Shown here one piece after another: positions 1-5,343 of a stretch of DNA of 5,343 nt. The notes under the pieces were generated by a model. It was given only the letters and a program-made list of their open reading frames with translations. It ran no database searches and was not told the DNA's origin. Within the stretch, counting starts at the first letter, position 1. Each line of letters begins with the position of its first letter. Position numbers and translations under genes: made by a program. The DNA is from a bacterium (GTDB lineage: Bacteria; Zhuqueibacterota; Zhuqueibacteria; Residuimicrobiales; Krinioviventaceae): NCBI GenBank assembly GCA_024278645.1, contig JAJRST010000052.1:1-5343 (forward strand), read 5' to 3'.

Positions 1-224
1 CCCCTTTCCTTTGTGTTGAATTAAAATTAGTGTGATAGCTGTAGCTGTACTGTATGCTGTCGCCTCCATCAGCAATTCACATGCCAAGTTGAGACGACAA
101 GCGGTCTGTGTGCAGTAAGTGCAAATAATCCAGTATGTTAAGCAATTCAATGTTTTTGGGCATGGTCCACTTGATGGTAACGTTTCGTTACCACTTTCAA
201 AGGCGTTTGTACGGAAAGCTTCGG
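1..224. other. Non-coding stretch after the regulator gene
   Basis: No reading frame of credible length or family resemblance is visible here on either strand. Besides the inverted repeat at 175-193, it contains a small tandem AGCTGT (38-49) and a 9-base direct repeat AGCAATTCA (71-79 and 141-149). Neither is long enough to assign a role. No -24/-12 sigma-54 promoter is convincing. It is probably the operon's 3' region plus spacer to the next gene off the left edge. Confidence 0.6.
175..193. repeat. Perfect inverted repeat downstream of the regulator gene
   Basis: TGGTAACG (175-182) is repeated as its exact reverse complement CGTTACCA (186-193), separated by three Ts on the plus strand (AAA on the transcribed minus-strand RNA). 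It lies 32-50 nt past the regulator stop. As RNA it is an 8-bp hairpin with a three-base loop, suited to marking the transcript end, but no T-run follows on either strand. As DNA it is a 19-bp palindrome that could be an operator. Confidence 0.5.
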
Positions 225-1643
225 CTATTCTTCGGGTTTTAACCCATAGAGTTGAATTTTTCTGTCAAGGCGGGGTCTTGATATTTTAAGCGTTCGGCAG
301 GCTCTTCTCTTATTCCAGCCGTACCTGTTTAGTATTTCAAGAATGACGGTCTTTTCGGCCTCTTCCAGGGTTATGCCGTGCGGCGGAATTTCAATCTTTA
401 ACTGCTTTGTTTCTTCCTTTTCACTGAGTATGATGGGCGTCTCCGACTCGAGGGTTTGCTCCAGCTCCTCAACAGTGACTTTTGTGCCGTCGCTTAGCAG
501 CGTAATGCGTTCGATGGCGTGGCGAAGTTCGCGAACGTTTCCTGGCCATTTATAGCGTCGTAAAAGTTCTTCGGCTTCCGGCGTAAAGCCATCCAGCGGG
601 CACTCGTATTCCTGGGCGAAACTTTTTAAAAAATGTTGTGCCAAAAGCAGAACGTCATCGCCGCGATCTCGAAGCGGGGGCAGGTTGATGGTCAGCACAT
701 TGAGCCTGTAGAACAAATCGATACGAAATTCGCCTTTTTTTATGGCGGAGTGTAAATCGCGATTTGTCGCCGTTATGATGCGAGCATTAATTTTTATATC
801 GCGTGTGCCGCCAACTCGTCGGATCGTTTTTTCTTCCAACGCTTTCAGCAATTTTATCTGAACCTGCGGCGAGATGTCGCCGATTTCATCCAGGAACAGG
901 GTGCCGTTGTGCGCCAGTTCAAACAGGCCCGCTTTTGACGCTTTTGCGTCGGTGAAGGCGCCTTTTTCGTGACCGAAAAGTTCCGATTCCAGCAGCGTCT
1001 CCGGCAGGGCGCTGCAATTGATTTCGACAAAAGGCTCGTTCGACTTGCACGTGTTGTAGTGGATGGACCGGGCGATGAGCTCTTTTCCGGTTCCGGTTTC
1101 GCCGCGGATGAGAACCGTCGCCCATTTCCGGCGCACTACCCGCGAAACGAGATCAAAAATGCCGCGCATTTGCGCGCTTTGTCCGATGATGTTGCTGAAA
1201 TCATAAGTGGATTTTCTGGAGTCGAGCAGCTCTTGACCATCTTGCCGCTGCCGCCACTGGTTGTAAACGGTTGATACGTTTTTTTCCAGTTGAAAAAGGT
1301 CGGAGCTAATGTCCACCACGGAAAAGAAACCCGCTTTTATGGCGCGCACGGCAAGGTCTATAGAGCTTTTTTGAGTAACGCCTATTGCTTGCGTTGCGGT
1401 TTGTTGAGTTTTCAACAAGTCGATAAAGTCAAATATCCTGATATTCTTGTCGTCGAAATCAACAAAGACAAGCGGCGGCGTGTGCGATTGAATAATACTG
1501 TCGGCCTGGTCAACCGTTTCGGCGACATGCAGTTTATATAAAATGCCGGCAAGCGACAGGGCCGAGGTTATTTTATCCCGAGGCGTCGATCCATAGAGCA
1601 GAATTTGAAAATCCGGTTTGTTTTTTAAAGTTTCTTCAATCAT
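225..1643 (-). CDS. Sigma-54-dependent transcriptional activator, NtrC family, with degenerate receiver domain
   Basis: This 472-residue cytoplasmic DNA-binding ATPase would remodel sigma-54 RNA polymerase to open promoters. Residues 10-130 resemble a receiver domain in pattern, ending in a helical linker. The central AAA+ domain (about 150-385) has Walker A GETGTGKE (181-188), the sigma-54 contact loop GAFTDA (228-233, consensus GAFTGA), Walker B TLFLDE (248-253), likely arginine fingers R307 and R313 in EFRIDLFYRLNV, and the sensor II motif WPGNVREL (366-373). A Fis-type helix-turn-helix closes the protein (about 428-467, with WNKRRACRTLKISRPRLDRK). The receiver keeps a possible phospho-acceptor D62 (VFVDFDD) and T90, but lacks the acidic pair after strand 1 (LLYGS) and the conserved Lys (VVDIS). 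ATG 1643 lies 35 nt after the binding-protein stop with no good ribosome binding site, so coupling to upstream translation is plausible. Its targets are unknown; the transporter operon is the natural guess. Confidence 0.95.
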   Translation of the reverse strand: MIEETLKNKPDFQILLYGSTPRDKITSALSLAGILYKLHVAETVDQADSIIQSHTPPLVFVDFDDKNIRIFDFIDLLKTQQTATQAIGVTQKSSIDLAVRAIKAGFFSVVDISSDLFQLEKNVSTVYNQWRQRQDGQELLDSRKSTYDFSNIIGQSAQMRGIFDLVSRVVRRKWATVLIRGETGTGKELIARSIHYNTCKSNEPFVEINCSALPETLLESELFGHEKGAFTDAKASKAGLFELAHNGTLFLDEIGDISPQVQIKLLKALEEKTIRRVGGTRDIKINARIITATNRDLHSAIKKGEFRIDLFYRLNVLTINLPPLRDRGDDVLLLAQHFLKSFAQEYECPLDGFTPEAEELLRRYKWPGNVRELRHAIERITLLSDGTKVTVEELEQTLESETPIILSEKEETKQLKIEIPPHGITLEEAEKTVILEILNRYGWNKRRACRTLKISRPRLDRKIQLYGLKPEE

Positions 1644-1678
1644 AAGATGTGAGACTTTTTCGATGCCGGGTGAATACT

Positions 1679-3271
1679 CTATTCTTGTATTTTCCAGTAT
1701 TGTACATTTGACAGGAATCCGCGAACATCAAATTCGACGTTTGCTAATCTTGTATTATAGGCGACAATGTCGTCCGGGACGAATAAAAATGTATAAGGGC
1801 AATCATCAATGATGATTTGTTGAAACTCGCGCCACAACGGCCTTGCTTTCTCTTGATCCGGGGCGGAGCGCGCCTGTTCGAGCAAGAGGTCGACCCTGGG
1901 GGTGTCATAAGATACGAAATTATATCCATCTTTAATAGCCGAGGAATGCCAGAGCGGCGTCGGATTCACGGTGAGATCGGACTCCCATGTCATGACCACC
2001 GCATCAAAGGATTTTCGTTTGAATACGTGTTCGATAAATAAATTCCATTGCAGACGTTCGATGTTCACCTTGACGCCGAGTTTTTGCAACTGCGCCTGCA
2101 CCATAACGGCGACGGCCTGGTGCTGGCGGCTGTCGCTGTTTACTTTGATCGTGAATGCAAGCTTTTTATCGTTTTTTTCAAGAATCCCGTCGTCGTCGGA
2201 ATCGAACCATCCCTCATCGGCTAAGATACTTTTCGCTTTTACAAGGTCATACTTGATATCCTTGAGAGTGCTGTCGAACGCCCATGCCATCGGCGTCAAT
2301 GGGCCGATCGCCGGTTTTCCATAGCCATGAAGCAATGTGTTTATGATTTCATTTTTGTTGATTGCAGAGGTCAACGCTTTTCGCACCGGTTTGGTAAAAA
2401 CAGGGTTTTTGCCATTCCAGCCGATGAATGTAAATTTATTGCTCTCGAACCGCGTTGTTTTGATCGCCTGGTCGTTCTCGATTTTACTCAATTGTTCATG
2501 GGACACCCTGGGAATAATGTCAATTTTATGAGTGAGGAGATTGGTCATCAAGACGGTCTCTTCCGGGATGATTGAGAAAATTATCCGATCAAGAGCCGGC
2601 TCTCCCAAGGCAAAATCCTTGTTTGCTGCAAAGTAGATGGCTTTGTTGGCCTCCCATTTTTGCAGTATAAAGGGGCCGTTGCCGACAGGACGCCTGTTAA
2701 AGGAGGATGTGAGCACTTGCTTCGGCGACAGGTTGCCGAGAATATGTTCGGGGAGAATCGGGAATTGCAGGTCCAGGAGGACATCCGGGTAGGCGTGAAC
2801 GAGTTGAAATTGAATAGTGAAATCATCTATTTTCTCAACGCTTTTGATCAATTCAAACCGGCTTGCCGCTGGGTAGGCGACGTCCGGGTTCACCATAAGT
2901 TTATAGGTGAACAGCACGTCTTCCGCTGTTGTTTTCAAACCGTCGGCCCAATTGACATCCTGTCGCAAATAAAAGGTCAGCAACCGACGATTATCGGAAA
3001 ATTCCCATCTTTTGGCAAGGCAGGGGATGAATTGCATGCGCTTGTCAAGTCGCGTCAATGTCATAAATAACATGTTTTTAATGATCTGCAGGGCGTCCGA
3101 GTCGGCGGCGGTCAGTTCGTTCAGAGAATCAATGTCGCCGCTCAGTCCAATGACGACGGTGTCGCGTATCGGCGCGACTGTTTTTTCGCACGACGGCCCA
3201 AATGCAGCAATGATGCTCAGCCATATAAAGATAACGGTTTTCGGTTTAGCGGTTTTATATTGTTCTTTCAT
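1679..3271 (-). CDS. Extracellular solute-binding lipoprotein, family 5 (peptide/nickel type)
   Basis: This 530-residue protein is predicted to be membrane-anchored outside the cytoplasm and to deliver ligand to the adjacent permeases. Residues 1-28 form a lipoprotein-like signal: a basic start (MKEQYKTAKPK), a hydrophobic core (VIFIWLSIIAAF) and Cys28 after GPS, a lipobox weaker than the LA(G/A)C consensus. The family 5 core follows: LAKRWEFSDNRRLLTFYLRQ (85-104) with NWADG, TTAEDVLFTY (114-123), FPILPEH, GNGPFILQKWE (197-207), RKALTSAINKNEIINTLLHG (297-316) and DSDDDGILEKNDKKLAF (357-373). An upstream in-frame ATG at 3319 has AAGG six bases before it and would add 16 residues. I prefer ATG 3271, despite no clear ribosome binding site, because it puts the hydrophobic core at the usual distance from the N-terminus. 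The upstream segment may be a remnant of the ATPase tail. The ligand cannot be told from sequence; peptide is the family default. Confidence 0.93.
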   Translation of the reverse strand: MKEQYKTAKPKTVIFIWLSIIAAFGPSCEKTVAPIRDTVVIGLSGDIDSLNELTAADSDALQIIKNMLFMTLTRLDKRMQFIPCLAKRWEFSDNRRLLTFYLRQDVNWADGLKTTAEDVLFTYKLMVNPDVAYPAASRFELIKSVEKIDDFTIQFQLVHAYPDVLLDLQFPILPEHILGNLSPKQVLTSSFNRRPVGNGPFILQKWEANKAIYFAANKDFALGEPALDRIIFSIIPEETVLMTNLLTHKIDIIPRVSHEQLSKIENDQAIKTTRFESNKFTFIGWNGKNPVFTKPVRKALTSAINKNEIINTLLHGYGKPAIGPLTPMAWAFDSTLKDIKYDLVKAKSILADEGWFDSDDDGILEKNDKKLAFTIKVNSDSRQHQAVAVMVQAQLQKLGVKVNIERLQWNLFIEHVFKRKSFDAVVMTWESDLTVNPTPLWHSSAIKDGYNFVSYDTPRVDLLLEQARSAPDQEKARPLWREFQQIIIDDCPYTFLFVPDDIVAYNTRLANVEFDVRGFLSNVQYWKIQE

Positions 3272-3361
3272 AATTTTACTGTTTGTCTGCTTTATGTTAC
3301 ATATTTTAAATATTGGCATCGCCTGCCTTGAAAAGCAATGACTGATGCAGCCCGGCGGGAG

Positions 3362-3388
3362 AAAAAACTAGGTGACAGCTTCATCACC
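3362..3388 (-). terminator. Possible weak intrinsic terminator or attenuator at the end of the ATPase gene
   Basis: On the minus strand, GGTGA (3384-3388) pairs with TCACC (3371-3375). One extra T-G wobble (3383 with 3376) closes a six-base loop. Two bases and a G later comes a run of six Ts (3362-3367). This has the layout of a rho-independent terminator, but the stem is only five to six pairs and it overlaps the last codons of the broken ATPase frame. If it works, it would reduce transcription into the binding-protein gene. It could also be chance. Confidence 0.35.
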
Positions 3389-4198
3389 GACAACGGCGTT
3401 CGGATGCAGCGATGGCTCTATTTTCGGCATCGCATCCAAAAGCGCTTTTGTGTACGGATGTTGTGGGTTTTTGAACAGCTCCCGGGTTCGCGCGGATTCG
3501 ACAATTTCGCCGGTGTTCATTACATAAACCCGATCGGCAATTTCAGACACCACGCCAAGATCGTGGGTAATGAGAAAAATGGACAACTGAAATTCTTTTT
3601 GCAGCTTTTTAAGCAATTCCAGTATCTGCTTTTGTATCGTCGTGTCCAATGCTGTTGTCGGTTCATCCGCGATAAGCAGCGTCGGTTGCGCGGCCAGCGC
3701 AATAGCAATGAGGATGCGCTGCCGAAGGCCGCCGCTTAATTCATGGGGATAGGCATTGTAAATTCGTTCAACATCATCCAGTTGAACTTTTTTCATCAAC
3801 TTGAAAGATTTTCTTTTGGCCTCCTTTTTTGAAAGCTTGAAATGGCAGCGCAACACCTCGGATATTTGCTCGCCCACTTTTAATAAGGGGTTTAACGCCG
3901 ATAAAGGGTCCTGAAGCACCAGGCCTATTTCACGCCCACGGACGGCGCGCATTTGCCGGTTTGAAAAATTTATCAGGTCTTTTCCTTTGTAGATAATCTT
4001 TCCTGCCATGATGCGCCCCGGCGGCGGCACAAGACCGAGAATGGATAATGCCGTTATCGATTTGCCGCTTCCCGACTCGCCGACCAGGGCGACGATTTAA
4101 CCCTTGTCAACCGACAAGGTCAAACCGTCGACGGCTTTAATAATTTGTCCTTTCGAATGAAAATGGGTTTTCAAATTTTCTATTTTTAACAAGGTCAT
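3368..4198 (-). pseudogene. Peptide ABC transporter ATP-binding protein, DppD/OppD type, interrupted by in-frame TAA
   Basis: This would be the cytoplasmic ATPase that powers the importer. The reading frame starts at ATG 4198, overlapping the dppC stop, and gives a normal N-terminus (LLKIENLKTHFHSKG, then KAVDGLTLSVDKG). Codon 34 is TAA (4097-4099), exactly where relatives have the Glu of 'KGE'. The same frame then continues without a shift through IVAL and all motifs. These are Walker A GESGSGKS (40-47, bases 4058-4081), Q-loop Q96, signature LSGGLRQ (154-160), Walker B LLIADE (174-179), H-loop H212 and HPYTKALL (247-254). It ends at TAG 3368-3370 as 276 codons including the internal stop, against about 320-330 in typical DppD. 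The C-terminal oligopeptide-transporter domain is missing, although LPPGC follows the TAG in frame. A product restarted at GTG 4030 would lack Walker A; a rare CTG start at 4087 would keep it. I infer a pseudogene; sequencing error or readthrough remains possible. No second ATPase (DppF type) is in the window. Confidence 0.85.
4097..4099 (-). other. Premature in-frame TAA in the ATPase gene
   Basis: The codon between GGT (Gly33) and ATC (Ile35) is TAA. Family consensus at this site is Glu (GAA or GAG), so a single G-to-T change explains it. No indel is needed, because the frame before and after the stop is the same. Confidence 0.9.
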
Positions 4199-5013
4199 GA
4201 ATATTGCTCTCGATGAGATTTCAAGCCGCCGCCGATCAGATTCAAACTCATTATTGACAAAACGATGGCCAGGCCGGGAAAGAACGACAACCACCACGCT
4301 TTTGCCAAAACCGGCCAGCCGTCGTTGAGGATGGAACCCCAGCTCGCCTGCGGCGGCTGCACGCCGAGGCCGATAAAGCTGAGCGAGGATTCGATGAGAA
4401 TAATGTCCGCCATCCTCAATATCGCGAAAGCCGAGATCGTTGCAAAGGTGTTTGGCAGAATATGATGTCGCAATATTGTCCACGGTCCGAGCCCCGAGGC
4501 TTTGGCGCGAACCACAAAGGGACGGCTCTTTAGTGAAAGCGCTTCGGCGCGCACAAGCCGTGCAACATCCATCCAGCTTGTCAAAGCCAGAACGATGATC
4601 AGGTAAGAGACGCCGGCGCCGAACAGCGCCATGCAGGTGATCGCCAAAAACACAAGCGGAAACGACAATAAAATATCCACAAAACGCATGAGCAGGTGAT
4701 CCCATACACCGCCCAGGTAGGCAGACAGGGCCCCGTACAAGCTGCCGATAATGAGCGACAGGGCGACGACGCAGAGGCTGATCGTCAACGACAACCGCCC
4801 GCCGGCGAGCACCCTGGAAAACACATCCCTGCCGAATTGATCGGTGCCGAACAGGTGTGCTTTGCATGGCCCCTGGTAGTGCACTTCCGCCGGAGACGAT
4901 TGCAGGTTGGGATCGTACTGTGCATACCTGCCGCCCAGGAAAGAGGCCAGTAAAATGGCGCCAAATATGAAAACGCCTGTGCGCACGCTGCTGTTTTTTA
5001 TCTGTGAAAACAA
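4195..5013 (-). CDS. Peptide ABC transporter permease, DppC/OppC type
   Basis: This 272-residue inner-membrane permease is the second half of the importer channel. Visible features are an N-terminal membrane segment (about residues 12-27, followed by YDP), the family signature GTDQFGRDVFSR (56-67), and further hydrophobic segments at about 76-99, 110-132, 134-148 and 243-263. The EAA-type loop for ATPase docking is RAKASGLGPWTILRHHILPN (169-188), and the family-typical LSFIGLGVQPPQASWGSIL lies at 211-229. The length is slightly short for the family (about 280-300). The start is uncertain. The frame is closed by TGA at 5041-5043 and contains no ATG near the N-terminus. TTG at 5013, with a weak GAG about 8 nt upstream, is the only usual start codon that keeps the first membrane segment complete; GTG at residue 10 is an alternative. 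The stop codon overlaps the ATPase start as ATGA (4195-4198), which suggests translational coupling. Confidence 0.93.
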   Translation of the reverse strand: MFSQIKNSSVRTGVFIFGAILLASFLGGRYAQYDPNLQSSPAEVHYQGPCKAHLFGTDQFGRDVFSRVLAGGRLSLTISLCVVALSLIIGSLYGALSAYLGGVWDHLLMRFVDILLSFPLVFLAITCMALFGAGVSYLIIVLALTSWMDVARLVRAEALSLKSRPFVVRAKASGLGPWTILRHHILPNTFATISAFAILRMADIILIESSLSFIGLGVQPPQASWGSILNDGWPVLAKAWWLSFFPGLAIVLSIMSLNLIGGGLKSHREQYS

Positions 5014-5027
5014 ACGGCCAACTCGAG

Positions 5028-5343
5028 TTAAATTCGTGGATCAACGGTTTTGCACAACATGTCGGCGGTAAAGTTGCCGAAAATGACTAATAGGGCGGCA
5101 ATAAAGTTGACGGCCATGATCACCGGGAGGTCTTTGGCGATTATCGCTTCATAAGCGACGCGACCCATCCCCGGCCAGGCAAAAATGACTTCGACGATCA
5201 ATGCGCCGCCCAGGAGAAATGGAAAATACAATCCAAATAAAGTGATGACGGGAAGAAGAATGTTCTTTAAAGCGTGCTTGAAAAGAACGGCAAAAGGCGG
5301 CAACCCTTTTGCTCTCGCTGTCAAAATAAATTGTTCATGCAAA
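5028..5343 (-). CDS. Peptide ABC transporter permease, DppB/OppB type (C-terminal part, cut by window edge)
   Basis: This is the C-terminal ~105 residues of an inner-membrane permease of the binding-protein-dependent dipeptide/oligopeptide family. It would form the transport channel as a heterodimer with the DppC-type protein encoded next. The fragment opens with TARAKGLPPFAVLFKHALKN, the cytoplasmic EAA-type loop that docks on the ATPase subunit. It is followed by a hydrophobic segment (ILLPVITLFGLYFPFLLGG), the family-typical stretch VEVIFAWPGMGRVAYEAI, a second hydrophobic segment (VNFIAALLVIFGNF) and the usual ending VDPRI. Full-length relatives are about 300-340 residues, so roughly two thirds lies beyond the right edge. 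The TTG near the edge is an internal Leu codon, not a start. The stop TAA (5028-5030) is 14 nt before the dppC start. Peptide specificity is inferred from family only; nickel or sugar transporters of the same family cannot be excluded. Confidence 0.95.
   Translation of the reverse strand, partial: LHEQFILTARAKGLPPFAVLFKHALKNILLPVITLFGLYFPFLLGGALIVEVIFAWPGMGRVAYEAIIAKDLPVIMAVNFIAALLVIFGNFTADMLCKTVDPRI

Noticed and set aside
71..149. A 9-base direct repeat AGCAATTCA, two copies 70 bases apart.
   Set aside because: It is short, the flanks do not match, and there are only two copies. This is close to chance expectation for an AT-rich spacer and has no array structure.
969..1274. Plus-strand open frames opposite the activator, binding-protein and permease genes.
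   Set aside because: They are antisense shadows with no recognisable family features and biased composition. The opposite strand carries well-supported genes throughout.
1644..1668. GGCATCGAAAAAGTC upstream of the activator as a sigma-54 promoter.
   Set aside because: GG is present, but the -12 element is GT rather than GC with no TT before it, and the site almost touches the start codon.
3272..3319. A 16-residue N-terminal extension of the binding protein from ATG 3319.
   Set aside because: It has a reasonable AAGG spacing, but it would put over 25 residues before the signal-peptide core, and it coincides with apparent ATPase-tail sequence. It remains an alternative start.
3320..3367. GGGCTGC...TTGCTT as a -24/-12 sigma-54 promoter before the binding-protein gene.
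   Set aside because: The GG and GC elements are 14 bases apart instead of the required 10.
4097..5044. A 315-codon open frame on the minus strand running through the dppC gene.
   Set aside because: Most of it is an out-of-frame shadow of dppC, with Arg/Cys/His-rich, non-membrane composition. Only its last 33 codons are real: they are the start of the ATPase gene before its premature TAA.

Overview
This window reads as one bacterial operon on the minus strand. It is part of a dipeptide/oligopeptide-type ABC importer, followed by a sigma-54-dependent transcriptional activator. In transcription order (right to left) it holds: the C-terminal third of a DppB/OppB-type permease, cut by the right window edge; a complete DppC/OppC-type permease; a DppD/OppD-type ATPase gene broken by an in-frame TAA; a family 5 solute-binding lipoprotein; and an NtrC-family activator. 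The last 224 bases on the left carry no gene I can support.

Gene junctions are tight: 14 nt between dppB and dppC, a 4-nt ATGA overlap between dppC and dppD, and 35 nt between the binding protein and the regulator. This supports a single transcription unit. The exception is the junction after the ATPase gene, where there is a short hairpin followed by six Ts and a spacer of about 100 nt before the binding-protein start. The two permeases would form the membrane channel, the ATPase would drive uptake, and the lipoprotein would capture peptide (or another family 5 ligand such as nickel or an oligosaccharide) outside the membrane. The activator probably controls this or a neighbouring sigma-54 promoter, but I see no convincing -24/-12 site inside the window.

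The most notable observation is in the ATPase gene. Codon 34 is TAA at exactly the place where the family has the conserved Glu of the 'KGE' just before Walker A. All downstream ATPase motifs remain intact in the same frame. The gene also stops before the usual C-terminal oligopeptide-transporter domain, yet the next codons in the same frame encode LPPGC, a hallmark of that domain. It therefore looks like a gene with two lesions, a recent pseudogene, unless sequencing error or recoding is involved. A second notable point is that the activator's receiver domain lacks the acidic pair and the lysine needed for ordinary phosphorylation.

The organism is a bacterium using sigma-54, with a lipoprotein-anchored binding protein and moderate GC. 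The mix of features would fit a Gram-negative environmental lineage (for example Desulfobacterota or the Calditrichota/KSB1 type), but the window does not settle taxonomy.
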